Assembly: GCA_015680685.1 (NCBI GenBank)
Contig: MNCI01004849.1
Coordinates: forward strand, 325,297-389,296
DNA length: 64,000 nucleotides
Source: Gnetum montanum
Lineage: Eukaryota > Streptophyta > Gnetopsida > Gnetales > Gnetaceae
Direction of reading: 5' to 3'
Part shown: positions 1-11,983 of the stretch, piece after piece
Position numbering within the stretch: the first letter of the stretch is position 1
Layout of the letters: each line of letters opens with the position of its first letter
The notes under the pieces: model-generated
What the model saw: only the letters and a program-made list of their open reading frames with translations
Told to the model about the DNA's origin: nothing
Database searches by the model: none
Position numbers and translations under genes: made by a program

Positions 1-3000
1 CCCACTAAAACCCTAAATAGCCCTTCAAGATAACATTAAATCCTTCACTTGATCATATGTATACATGCCAAGATTAGACCCACATTTAATGTAAGATAAT
101 ATCATGATTGATCCTAGTACCAAGCCTATTAAATAAAATATGCACAAGATTAGACCAAACTTGGCCCTAGCAGTTCATGATGAGATCAAGAAACTTTACC
201 AAGTAGATTTCATCCTAGCTATTGATTACGTATATTAGGTATATAACATAGTGGTAGTCCCTAAGAAAAATGGAACTATTCATATATGTAACGATTTCCA
301 TAACCTCAACAAGGTCACTATTAAAGATGATTTTTCTTTGCCTAGTATTAATCAACTCTTCAATACTATTGCTAGACATCCTTATTATCCTTCATGGATG
401 GGCTCCCTAGATATAGCCAATTTAGGATTAATCTAGAGAAACAACTAAACTCAATCTTCATGATTCTTTGGGAAACCTTTTGTTACATGATGATGTGATT
501 CAATCTAAAAAATACAAGATCAACTTATCAATGAGCCATAACTTACATTTTTAGTGACTACATGCTAGGGTTACTGAATGATTATGTTGATGACATAGCC
601 ATCAAATTCAAAATAGCTAATGACCATGCACATCACTTAAACCTAGTACTTTAACAATGTCTCAAAAATGAGCTCAGACATAATCCTAAAAAGTGTATTT
701 TCTTTGTCAAAACAATTAAAATTCTTGGTTTCATAGTATTTAAGATAGGGATACGAGTGGATCCTAATAAGGTTAAGACCATAACTAATCTTTTTCCACC
801 TAGAAACCTTAAGAAACTATAAGGTTTACAAGGTAGATTGCAATTTATTCATAGGTTTATCTCAAGGCTCACATATAAGCTACAACCTATGTAGCACTTG
901 CTTAAGAAGGGTATTCACTACAATTGGACTTACCAATGCCAAGAATCCTTTGACAACATTAAGTAAGAGTTGATCCAATTGCCTACAGTGTATCCTCCTT
1001 AGAACGTTAAACCATTCTACATCTACCTTTCCATCTCTAAGACCTTCATAACCTCTTTGCTTTATCAAAAACAAGATGATGGAGAAGAGTTACCTATCTA
1101 CTACTTAAGCCATGCACTAGTTTCTTATGAGACCCAATACATTGAGGTCAAGAAGCACTACATAGCCCTAGTCTTCTCCTTGAAGAAATAGAGACACTAC
1201 CTCTTTAGGAGCTAAGTCAATGTTGTATGCAATGATAATGTACTAAGAGACATAATGATCAACATATACAAGAGTAGTCGTATAGCTTGGTGAAAGGACA
1301 TAACAGCTAAGTTTAACCTACATGACATCTTCCAAGTCCTAACAAAAGATCAAGCTATAGCCATGCAACTCACAACTTTCCTACTTGAGGATAATGCAGC
1401 AAAAGATCCTAAATTCCCATATGAGCATGTCAACATTGTCAATAAGGCACCCGAAGGATATGAGGCCATCATGCACTTTCATGGAGCTTTAATTAACCCA
1501 TAGAGCCAGTGTTGTTACCATCATAACATTATCCTTTGATGAGATCCAACCATTGGCTTACTATTTTCAATTTTTGTGCACTAACAATGTAGCAAAATAT
1601 GAAAGATTAATTAGAGAAATGATGGTAGCTCATAACTTGGAAATTACATATTTGATGATAAAAGGTGATTTGCAACTAGTGGTTAACCAAGTGATAGAAT
1701 TCTATGCATGCAAGGCTAAAAATTTACAACCTTACTATGATCTAGCAAAAACAAACTCATGCTAGAATTTACAGATGTTGATATCCAACACATTCCCCAA
1801 ACCAAGAACATATTAGTTGATGTCATTGCAACCTTAGCCCTAAGTGTATTGCTAAATGTGTTTAGAAAGTTATCTTCCTTGATGGAAAATTGTGTTCTTC
1901 CCATCACATATAATACTAAAGGCACCTCTATAGCCACCATTGACCATATTCCTCAACAAGAGTGGTATGAGGACATTAAGTTTTACCTAATGCATGGTGA
2001 ACCTCCACAAAATCCAACTTCCTCTCAAAAGAACACTATATATAAATGATCAAAATAATATGTCATTATAGTTAATAACACATTATGTCAAAGGTCCTAC
2101 GATTACATATTGCTAGTGTGCTTAGTCAAAGTAAAAGCTTTCATAGTCCTTAAGCAGGTTCACAAGGGTTATGTAGAAGACATATAAGACCTAGAGCCAT
2201 GGCCACAAAGATTAGGAAATTAGGATATTATTGGTCCTATATGAAAAGTGACTATCTACAAAAGGTTAAAACTTATGGAACTTGTCAATGGTACAGCAAC
2301 TTAATACACATGCCACTAACTGAGTTACACACCACTCAGATCACATGGTCATTCCAATGATGCAAAATCGACATAGTTGGACCAATAACACCTAAATTCT
2401 CTATAGGACATAGTTTCATCATCACTGCAACTGAGTATTTTACAAAGTATGTTGAAGCTATCCCTCTAAGGAAAATAATAATATAACAAGTTTGTAAGTT
2501 TATCTTAGATAACATTGTATCCTGTTTTGGCCTAACTTTAACAATCATTATAGATAATGAATTGGAATTTAGTAGCCAAGAAATGCACACCTCAACTAAA
2601 CATTAAGCATTATTTTTCATCACCTTACTATCCAGAGGCCAAAGTGAGTAATAAGATCATCATAAACCTACTTAAGAAAATGTTAAGCACTTAGGCGCAT
2701 AACCAAAGCCACCCTATATAGCCTAGTTTATGGATCTAAAGCTATTTTTCCTCTTGAATTGTAGTTTCCATCCTTGAGGTAGCTTTATCTAACTTCATCA
2801 ATGAGGAGAAGAATAAGGAGCTACATATCATGGATCTTGACTTGGTGAAGGAATGGTGAATACAAATTCTTGTCAACATTGAACGATATCAAAAGAAGTA
2901 GAAACAATAGCATTATCATAAACTAAATAGGCAGAAAGTCAAGGAAAGAGATCTTATTCTCAAGACCATTCATGAGCATGCAGAGAAATCTTTGGCCAAC

Positions 3001-3420
3001 TTAGAAGGACCTTTCATGGTCACCAAAGCTTATGGTAATAGGGCATTCAAGTTGATGGACATGCATAGGAATAAATTGGCTAACCCAGTTAACCATTCTT
3101 ATCTTAAACCATATTACATCTAATGTTGACCCATTTTTTGTAGCCTTTGTTTGCTTTTCTTCACAAGTTGGACAAATGATTAGTGTTGAAAAATTTATTG
3201 GCCTATAACAAGTGAGCCTACATGACCCTCTACCTCTTTTTAGCCTCTTATAAATATTGCAAAGTTTGTATGAATCTACATAGCAAGACCTAGAGTTCAG
3301 ATATTCAGCCAATCGTAACCAATGATGACCTATATACATACTTGTTGCCTCATGAAAATGTTTGTAAATACATGTATTCTTTGACTTGTTTCTTATCCTC
3401 TTGGAGTTGTTCTTATAGAA
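1..3420 (+). mobile_element. Old Tat-lineage Ty3/gypsy retrotransposon, 3' portion of polyprotein
   Basis: This is a decayed pol region read left to right across many stops and frameshifts. It begins inside reverse transcriptase and keeps the YVDD catalytic motif at 583-594. An RNase H, a second RNase H-like segment near 1430-1740 and an integrase (about 2160-3120) follow. The frame ends with a Lys-Pro-Tyr-Tyr-Ile tail and TAA at 3121-3123. The same order and similar protein sequence recur at 17055-20531 in the younger element, so both belong to one lineage. The right edge is set by the younger element's LTR at 3421. No LTR of this older copy was identified, and 3124-3420 shows nothing recognisable. 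Confidence 0.8.
180..3123 (+). pseudogene. Broken RT-RNaseH-integrase polyprotein
   Basis: Longest surviving open pieces are an RT fragment (251-436, with the V-V-P-K-K-N-G-T motif), an RNase H fragment (1553-1765) and a linker fragment (1759-2049). The integrase core is recognisable near 2370-2560 from its similarity to the younger copy. Stops and indels occur throughout, so no protein is expected. The second RNase H-like segment places it with the Tat group of plant Ty3/gypsy elements. I assign the lineage by domain order, not by a phylogeny. Confidence 0.75.
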
Positions 3421-5009
3421 TGAAACATCCTAAAAAATGCAGGGTCATCCTGGCCTCACCAGGATCTTGCAGTCCGCACAGAACGATGGCAATTCATCAG
3501 GAGAAGAACGTTCTGAGTATAGGTTGGCTAGTTTGGCAAATTTTCTACTTTCAGCATGGACAGGTTCTGTACCATCCTGCCTACCCACCAAAGTAGCCTA
3601 AACAACTAGCAGCCTGCTCAGAAACAGCGTGCAAAATCGATGACAACATCTTGGATGCGCAAGAAACAGTTCGGTAAGTTTTCTAAGTCATGAAGCCTGC
3701 TACGCTACGCTACGCTATGTAGCGTAACAAGCTTCAGAAGACGATGGTGGAACGAAGTGCTACACTACATGATGTCACACAACGTAGCATCGCAATGACT
3801 TCACTACCCCCTCCCCTCGCCCAATTTCGAGTTCTAAGGTGATGTCCTTTTTCCATCAGGAAGCGGCGGACTATGTCTACTACTATGCTATGCTGAGCTA
3901 CATGGTGTAGCAAGGCGTAGCAATCCTGTGGAAGAGACAAAAGGCAGTTTGAAAGGAGAAGTCAAAAAAGTTCACAAAACTTGCATCGTAGGAGAATGGT
4001 TTGTAAATCAGCAAAACTCTTACGACTAAGGCAAGTTGCTATGCTACGTAGCATAGCATAGCGTAGCAAGCATGTAACAAACAATAGAACAAGTGACAAG
4101 GTGCTACGCTGCACCGAGCATGCTACATCACAAATCACAGCAAGGTAAAGAAGTGGTTGCATGACATCAATGCACTCCACCTAATCGGACCATTGGCACA
4201 CATCTCTAGATGCTAAAAATGGGATTACGGTGTGGTAGGATCGTAGTTATTGCATGGCAGGTTCGCATCACAACGGTCTTGTAAGCCCAACGGTCACAGA
4301 TGGCTCGAGTAGCACCAGTAAGATAGCACAAGCCTGCAGCACGTAGCACTAAAACTAACCCTTTTTGCTTACCTTCAGCCCTATAAATATCCTGGCAAAT
4401 AGCATATAACTAGTCCGTAATGTTTGACAAAAAGATACCCCGCAATTTCGGAAAAGTCAGCAATTTGTAAGGTTGGCAATTTCAAAAGAGTTCACGTCTT
4501 TCTGGAAGCAAACAGCTTCCGAGTAGTCGGGACTTTGAAATTCTGAAACAAAGATTTTCCATCTGGCCAGCATTGTAATAATCAAATTCATCTGTCTAAC
4601 ACTAGAAATAGAGAGTCTCTTCCAGCTGGCATGAGATCCCTGTCTCCATTCTACCACCTTGGTAGAGCCCCACATTGTTTGCACGTGAAGTCCGCGTCCA
4701 AGCACATAGCTCTTTCCTTTTTCTGGCATGCCTCAGTTGCTCTCGAAACTTCTGCATTTTGTCACACTGTGCAGCCGATTGTATCCATCCTGACTGGATG
4801 AGTTTGTAGCTTTGGAGCGGTGCATGTTTCTAACCATACTCTACTTTATCCCCCATTTTCTGTCTCTTTTCTTTGCATTATTTTTTGTTTTATTCATCTT
4901 TAAGCATTATTTCGTATTACTATTGCACTTTCACAGTTTCTCTCCTGTTTTATTTACCTGTAAACATTATCTCGCATTTCACATTATTTACTTTGCAAAA
5001 GGCTATATT
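3421..5009 (+). repeat. 5' LTR, 3' end deleted
   Basis: It aligns from its first base with the 3' LTR starting at 21804. Homology stops at 5009, just after GGCTATATT, which corresponds to about 23373 in the 3' LTR. The last ~155 bases of the LTR and the primer-binding site are missing here, and the sequence jumps straight into a leader repeat unit at about 5010. A U3 promoter is visible (TATAAATA at 4383). GCTAC/GTAGC inverted repeats occur at 3698-3735 and 4030-4075. Open frames inside it (such as 4812-5075) are T-rich LTR sequence, not genes. Confidence 0.85.
4383..4390 (+). promoter_or_regulatory. TATA box of the 5' LTR
   Basis: TATAAATA in a GC-richer context (CCCTATAAATATCC), conserved at 22770-22777 in the 3' LTR. 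It is the natural RNA polymerase II promoter of the element. Transcription would start about 30 bases downstream, which would set the U3/R boundary near 4415. Confidence 0.6.
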
Positions 5010-5560
5010 AACCAGTCACCTCAACGGTCCCTCCAGGATCCTGCAAGACATAAAGCCTACCTGGTCACTAGTTAATCTTCTCATCTTATGGTAGTCTCGT
5101 ATGCCTTCCACACCTCGGCTTGCATTAGCGTAGACTTGACAACCATCTGTGGTTGTTTACGCATCGTACGGTGTAGATCGGTTGCCTCAACGGTTCATCT
5201 GGAACCCTACGAGACAATAAGCCTTCCAATGGCAATTTAACTTCCCTTTCCTTTTTACAGTAGTCCTGCATTCATTTTTCACCCTAACTAGTACAGGTGA
5301 AAACATGATACCCTTGGAGGTTTTTTACGCATTGTGTGGTGCAGGTTGGTCGCCTCGACTGTCCCTTCGAGATCCTGCGGGACATAAAGCCTTCTTGATC
5401 GTTTGTCAACTAAACTTTCCTTATGGTAGTCTTGCATGTGCTCTATACCTCATCATGCACAGGCATAGACGTGACACCCTTGGAGGTTGTTTATGCTTTT
5501 TTTGGTACAGATCGGTCGCCCCGACGATTCCCCTAGAATCTGACAAGACATAAAGCCACC
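5010..5560 (+). repeat. Leader tandem repeat, first copy (four units)
   Basis: Imperfect units of about 165 bp begin near 5011, 5178, 5346 and 5512. Each opens with a GGTYRCCTCRACGGTYCCTCC-like core followed by GATCCTGC and ACATAAAGCC. The same units occur six times at 7866-8640. The block is the untranslated leader between LTR and gag. Confidence 0.7.
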
Positions 5561-5634
5561 CTTTTGTCATTTTTTTTAATCCTTCTATTCTGTTGCATTT
5601 TTCTTGCATTTTTTGCATAATCACTTGCTTAGCA

Positions 5635-7077
5635 ATGGCTTCTGCCACCACCGTTGTGGACACCTTCAATGCGGAGGTGCCCTTCATAGTCCAAGGCACT
5701 ACTGGTGCCGAACAACAGCTGAATCTAACGCATGAAGCACGTCGGTCTCTCAGAATCCAAAATCGAGGACCTGAGGGACTAGCCCAGCAACACGAGTGAT
5801 ATAGTTTCCTTTGTGCAAAGGTTCAAGCTAATCTACCCTTGGATTTACATGAACTCAAAGAAAAATGCATCTTCGAGTTCGCTTATTGCAACAAGGAGGA
5901 ATTCGTTCCTACCCCAGGCATTTCTTTGCCTTTAACGCAAGCATACCAAAGGCTTCTAGATCAACTAATCTAGTTGAATAGGCTTAGGGAGCAACAAGAC
6001 AGCATCCAACCAGGATGATGCCTTTCAAGATGGGCAGGAAGAACTCGATTCCCAATCTGATGAAGGAGGTCAGGCCAACCCCATTCCCATCCTACCTACC
6101 CAGTCCTTCTAGGCCAACCCGCTGTCTGTCACCACCTCCTTTATCATTACGCCTACACTTCAGCAGCCTACAACTGCAACTGCAATGGGTAGCCATGCTA
6201 CATTCCCAATGCATCATCACCTCCATTCCCCAATTGCCCCTGCAGCAACTGTGCAGTCGCAAGCTATTTATCAGCATGCTTCCACGGTGTGCAACAAGCC
6301 TATCATGGCTACCCTACCGCATATCCATACAGTACCTACTTTGCAACCGCACATAACTCCTACACTGATTCCTACCTACGCATCTGTTCCACCCACTATG
6401 GTGGGCCTGGGCCCATCCACGTGGTGGACCCCATTCGCTTCTTCGTCCGTTCTACAACTATCACAGATGTCTCACTACATTTGCCCTTAGGCCTATCCAA
6501 CCCCACAAATGGTACATCCTGGCACAGGGGCATGGTCTATCCCATCGGTAACAAAAATGGCCTATCCAGTAACTCAACCCACTATTACCACTTCAACAAT
6601 ACCACCCACCAGGTGGTGGACAACACAAACAGCACCTTTAGTGGGGATTGTTCCAATGGCACCCCCGATGGGTCAAATCGCCACCGCCACCATACCACAT
6701 GTGGGAGTTGCCTCTGCAATCCCTCAGCCATCTACAACATCGCTAGGTCTAGACCAAGCGTTTCAGCTCATCTAGATCCTAACTAAGGAAGTAAAACACC
6801 TCAAAGCTATTAGGTCCGATACGGTACAAGTCATGGACTTCTATCAGGATGACCCATCAACCCTACAATCCCTTCTTTGATATTACCACCAAAAATGTCC
6901 CTCCCACACTTCACGAAGTATGACGGGGAAGGGGATCCCAATACCCATCTCGTCACTTTTCGGTCGAAGTCTTTCCTATTACAACAGTGGCCACATACAA
7001 TCATTCACGTCTTTGCCATGTCCCTAGCTAGGAAATCCCTAGATTGGTACCATGCATTGCCATGTTCATCCATTTCA
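5635..7077 (+). pseudogene. First gag copy, truncated
   Basis: It starts with ATG GCT TCT at 5635, matching the start of the second copy at 8726, and reads through stops at about 5797 and 5971. A long Pro/Thr-rich middle (about 6100-6780) is followed by the conserved gag core (about 6880-7070) with motifs L-P-H-F-T-K-Y-D-G-E-G-D-P and S-L-D-W-Y-H-A-L-P. The frame is cut at about 7078 where LTR sequence begins, so the nucleocapsid end is absent. It is redundant with the second gag copy and is likely non-functional. Confidence 0.75.
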
Positions 7078-7726
7078 AGTAGTGGGGACTTTGCTTTGAA
7101 ATTCTAAAACAAAGATTTTCTCTCTGGCCAGCATTATAATAGTAAAAGTCTTCTGTTTAACACTATAAATAGAGAGTCTCTTCTGACTAGCATGAGATCC
7201 CCATCTCTGTTCTATCACATTGGTAGAGCCCTGCATTGTTTGTATGAGAAGTTCATGTCCAAGCGCATAGCTCTTTCCCTTTTCTGGCATGCCTCGGTTG
7301 CTCAAGACCTCTTCACTATGTCACGCTATGCAGTCAATTGTATCCATCCTGACCGAACGAGTTTGTAGCTTTGGAGTGGTACATGTTTCTAACCATATTC
7401 TACTTTACCCGCTATTTGTTGTCTCATTTCTTTGCATTATTTTCTATTTTGTTCATCTTTAAGCATTATTTCGTATTACTGTTGCACTTTCATAGTTTCT
7501 CTCTTGCTTTATTTACCTGTAAGCATTATCTCGCATTTCGCATTATTTACGTTGCAAAAGGCTATATTGACGTCAACGTAAGTTCCTATCTGATCGACCA
7601 AACCATTCAGGGCACCCCATGCTTGCACACACCCAGCACTGCCCTCCCGCAGATATGGGATTGGAACTGTCACATTCGCCAACCCCTCGGCATTTTTTCC
7701 AGCCACCGATGTTTTCGGTTGCTACA
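7078..7726 (+). repeat. Partial internal LTR (3' part only)
   Basis: From about 7078 the sequence matches the LTR from AGTAG..GGGACTTTG onward (compare 4522 and 22908), without any U3 or TATA box. It runs to the true LTR end GCTACA at 7726. It retains the ~155 bases missing from the 5' LTR and is followed at once by the primer-binding site. It therefore looks like the 5' end of a second genome copy joined to a broken gag. Confidence 0.8.
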
Positions 7727-7732
7727 GTTTTC

Positions 7733-7750
7733 TGGCACTAGAAGGAGGGC
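7733..7750 (+). other. Primer-binding site candidate
   Basis: TGGCACTAGAAGGAGGGC begins seven bases after the LTR end. It starts with TGG, as needed to pair with the CCA end of a tRNA primer. I cannot name the tRNA with confidence. This site is absent after the first LTR, where a deletion removed it. Confidence 0.6.
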
Positions 7751-7859
7751 CTTTTGGGTGTCTTTGTCGTGTGTCATGGTAGTTCTATGAGCCTTATGCA
7801 CCCTAATACACATGAGAATAAATGTGACACCCTCTTGCGGTTGTTTTCATTCTGTGCAA

Positions 7860-8640
7860 TGCAAATCGGTCACCCCGACGGTTCCTCCAGAACCCTACGG
7901 AACAAAAGGCCTCTGATCGTTGGTTAACTAGCTCATTCTACGGTTGTCTTTCATGCGTTCTGAACTCCATCCTATATGGTACAGACTGGTTACCTCAATG
8001 GTCCTTCTGGGATCCCGTAAGATATAAATCCTGCCTTATTGCTAGCTAGCTTGCCCATCCTACGGTTGTCTTGCCTGTGTTCTGTACCCCATCCAGCATG
8101 GTACAGACCGGTCACCTCGACAGTCCCTCCAGGATCCTGTGAGACATAAAGCCTACCTAGCCTCTAGTTAATTTTCTTATCTTACAGTAGTCTCGTATGC
8201 CTTTGACACCTTGGCTTGCATTAGCGTAGACTTGACACCCATCTATGGTTGTCTATGCATCATACGGTGTAGATTGGTCGCCTCAACGGTTCCTCCGGAA
8301 CCCTACGAGATAATAAGCCTTCCGACTGTGATTTAACTTTCCCTTCCTTTTTACAGTAGTCCTACATGTGTTCTGCATCCTAACCAGTGCAGGTGAAAAC
8401 ATGACACCCTTGGAGGTTGTTTACATCTTGTGTGATGTAGGTCAGTTGCCTCGACAGTCCCTCTGGGATCCTACAGGACATAAAACCTTCTTGATCATTT
8501 GTCAACTGAACTTGCCTTATGGTAGTCTTGCATGTGCTCTATACCTCATTGCACATAGGCATAGATGTGACACCCTCTATGGTTGTTTATGCTTTTTAAG
8601 GTACAGATCGGTTGCCCTGACAATTCCCCTAGAATCCGGC
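7860..8640 (+). repeat. Leader tandem repeat, second copy (six units)
   Basis: Imperfect units begin near 7866, 7988, 8108, 8275, 8442 and 8607. The spacing is 120-167 bp. Each carries a core like CGGTCACCTCGACRGTCCCTCC, then GATCCTG, then ACATAAAGCC, then a stretch ending in TTGTCTTGCATGTGTTCT. The first leader has only the last four, so the repeat number differs within one element. Confidence 0.75.
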
Positions 8641-8725
8641 AAGATGTAAAGCCACACTTTTGTCGCTTTTTCATTCTGTTCTGTTGCATTTTTCTTGCAT
8701 TTTTTGCATAATCACTTGCTTACCA

Positions 8726-10130
8726 ATGGCTTCCACCACCACCACTATGGACACCTTCAACGTAGAGATGCCCTTCACTGTCCAAGACACTACTAGTGCC
8801 AAACAATGGTTGAATCCAACGCAGGAAGCACATCGATCTCTCTAAATCCAAAATCGAGGACCTGAGGGGTTGGCCATGCAACATGAGAGTTATAGTTTCC
8901 TTTATGCAAAGGTGCAAGATAATCTACCCTTGGATTTACACAAACTCAAAGAAAAACGCAGCTTCGAGTTTGCTTACTACAACAAGGAGGAATTCGTTCC
9001 TACCCCAAGCATTTCTTTTCCTTTAACACAAGTGTACCAAAGGCTTCTAGATCAACTAATCCAATTGACTAGGCTTAGGGAGAAACAAGACACAGCATCC
9101 AACCAAGATGACACCTTTCAAGATGGGCAAGAGAAACTCAATTCCCATTCTAATGAAGGAGATCAGGTTAACCCCATTCCCGTCCCGTCTACCCAGTCCT
9201 TTTGGGCCAACCTACTGTCTGTCACCACCCCCTTTATCATTACGCCTACACTTCAATAGCCTACAACCACAACTGCAATGGGTAGCCATGCTACATTCCC
9301 AGCACATCATCACCTCCATTCCCCGGTTGCCCCCGCAACAACTATGCAGCTGCAAGTCATTTATCAGCACACTCCCACAGTGTTCAACAGGCCTATCATG
9401 GCTACCCTACCGCATATCCATACAGTACCTACTTTGCAACCGCACATAACTCCTACGCCGATTCCTACCTATGCATTTGTTCCACCCACTATGGTGGGCC
9501 TGGGCCCATCCACGTGGTGAATCCCATTCACTTCTTCATCCGTTCTGCAACCATCGCAGATCTCTCACTACATTTGTCCTCAGTCCTATCTGACCTCGCA
9601 AATGGTACATCCTGGCACGGGGCCATGGTCTATTCCACCGGTAACCCAAACGGCCTATCCGACGACTCAACCCGCTATTATTGCTCCAACAATACCACCC
9701 ACTAGGTGGTGGACAATGCAAATAGCACCTTTAGCGGGGGCGGGCCCAACAACATCCTCGATGGGTCAAATCGCCACTGCCACCATACCGCATGTAGGAG
9801 TTGCCCCTACAATCCCTCAGCTATCTGCAACGTTACCAGGTCTATACCAAGCATTTCAGCTCATCCAGACCCTAACTAAGGAAGTAAAATACCTTAAAGC
9901 TGTTAGGTCTGATACGATACAAGTCATGGACTTCTATCAGGACAACCCCATCAACCCTGCAATCGATGCTACTGCGAGCTCCTTAGGAATTCCTCTTTGG
10001 CCCTACCCAATGAGCCCCCTGTTCCTAGGGGTTTTAGGCTAGATAGGTTTTGTGACTACCACCAACTATGTGATCACACCACAGATTATTGTCTGTTGTT
10101 GTAGGATGACCACCAAAGATTAATCGACCT
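8726..10130 (+). pseudogene. Second gag copy, centre deleted
   Basis: It starts with ATG GCT TCC at 8726 and follows the first gag through the Pro/Thr-rich region (9278-9950). After about 9965 it diverges from copy one and skips the conserved gag core. It resumes at the nucleocapsid end near 10040, where F-C-D-Y-H, H-T-T-D-Y-C and L-L resemble the Cys/His knuckle of Tat gag proteins. Several stops interrupt it (for example at about 8842 and 10040). Confidence 0.65.
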
Positions 10131-10140
10131 AGGAAAGCTA

Positions 10141-10800
10141 ATGCTGGATGAAAGTAACCAGGTATGCCCTAAAAATCAATCTATGTATGTCTACATAGAC
10201 CCCCTCAAAGCCAATAATTCCAGTTACATAATCAATGCCATCGGTATTGACAATGATCCCATGCCACCCTTCCAACTGTTTGTGATTCGTGTGCCTCAGC
10301 GTAGTGCACCAATACCACCAATGGTTGGTCCAAGTTCGTAGCTGCCCTTAATCTTGAAAGTCCCACCTTGGGCATCTACCTCTGCACCACCTATTGATGA
10401 GGCCACGCGACCTCGTTAGTCACCACCTCTAGCTCCATTCATCATCAGGGGGCCAATGTCTTTGACAGCCCCCATCTCGTGCAACAACATTAAACAACCT
10501 CCTCGCCCCACCAGGTGAGAAGCCTACTTGGTGGATGAGGCATCAAAGGGGAATACCATCAAAAGTATCTCCAAGCCTATGCCTTTGTCCCTTGTATTTG
10601 CACCTTCATCACCAAAGATGAAGGTCAACACGATTACACAACCTGCATCACCTTGTCGACAAAGATCTGAACCTAAGTCTGAGGTCATCTCTCCTCAAGA
10701 GATTCGTCTTCTAGGACGAATCGAGGAGGAGGAAGGCGTCAAACACACAGGTGGCCAAGACTTCTTAGACACCCTCACCCAGGTCGGGCAAGCCCTAAGG
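10141..10800 (+). pseudogene. gag-protease linker region
   Basis: Open pieces at 10141-10341 and 10528-10803 lie in the stretch between the gag knuckle and the protease. They are rich in proline, serine and charged residues and have no domain I recognise. The second piece ends R-I-E-E-E-E-G-V-K-H, then T-L-T-Q-V-G-Q-A-L-R before a stop at 10801. Position and strand make them part of the same gag-pol frame. Confidence 0.5.
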
Positions 10801-10869
10801 TAAAAAAATGCTACGTTGAGCTTGTATGACCTGGCCGTGACATCTATACCTTACCACGAGGCTCTAGTC

Positions 10870-11649
10870 TACATGTTAATGACGATTCTGGTCGACGAAA
10901 ACATGCCAATGGAAGAAAAAGCGATCCACTCGATCATACTCCCCTATGTAACCACTAAGTTTGTAGTACCTTGATTGACTTTCAGCAGCAATGCCATTCA
11001 GGAAGATCCCGAAGGGGGTAGAGTGACTACGGTGCCTCTCTTCATCACAATTCAAGTCGGCCAACACCAGATTTGAAGGGTACACGTCGATGATGGGGCT
11101 TTCACAAATTTCATTTCCTTCCCTATTATAGATAAGTTGGGATTGGTTGACCAGATCAAACCAACGGCAACATCGTGTCTATGATCCTTCAATGGGACAC
11201 GCGTCCTGGTGAAGGGCACAGTTCATGTAAACGTCATAGTAGGGGAACAGCTCCCCACAGACACAATGTTCATCGTGGTCAAAGAAATGCCTGGGTTTAA
11301 CCTGATCTTGGGAAGATCATGGTTCACACAACTGAGGGCTGTCTCCTCACCTATACACCAGGAAATCCACTTACCATACGCGGGTAAGGAGGTGATAATT
11401 CATGGCGACGAGGTAGTAACACAAGCAATTAGCAACATAGGCATGGAACAGGGTTCAGAAGTTACAACCTCTGAAGATGAAGCACCTATTCATGCATGCA
11501 TTAATCATACAACAAAGGGATTGGACCAACGAGCCTATCCTCAAATCAAAAATGCATGGTGTGAATTGCCCTTCCAAGTGAAGGATAGTGTTATGAGTGA
11601 GGGCCCGAGTGAAATGCCTTCACCCTACATTTTGATCAACCCATGAAAG
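10870..11649 (+). pseudogene. Retroviral-type aspartic protease domain
   Basis: V-D-D-G-A-F-T-N-F-I at 11086-11115 corresponds to the catalytic Asp-Thr/Gly-Gly loop of retropepsins, and the conserved N-L-I-L-G-R-S-W-F follows at about 11302-11328. The open frame 11209-11646 ends in TGA immediately before the 9-base direct repeat AGGTCAAGA at 11648. If the 5.4 kb spacer is removed there, the frame continues directly into RT, with this TGA probably a decayed CGA. Confidence 0.65.
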
Positions 11650-11983
11650 GTCAAGAGGCAACTATGCATAGCGTAGCAGCCTTGCGACCTCCCACCTAGT
11701 TGCTATCCTTGCATATTTTCTGTTTCCTTCTCTCGTCAATATGCCATCCTTTTGACATGCTACGCTAACAACTCGAAATGGCCCAAAACTAGCAACGACC
11801 CGAAATGGCCTAAAACTAGCATACGAGAGTATGAAAACTTTACATAATGCATAAGTTAATACAAAACCATTCTCCTTGCTAAATTTTTCCATTTCATTCA
11901 AAATTTTTGTCCATTGGCAGTGTTTGTAAAATTTTCAAAATTTTTAATAAAAAAAGAAAAAGAGAGAGAGGTTTCCCATCATG

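Noticed and set aside
4812-5075. 87-codon hydrophobic open frame, repeated at 7371 and 23176
   Set aside because: It lies in the T-rich 3' part of the LTR and appears only because that LTR segment is present three times. No start context or domain.
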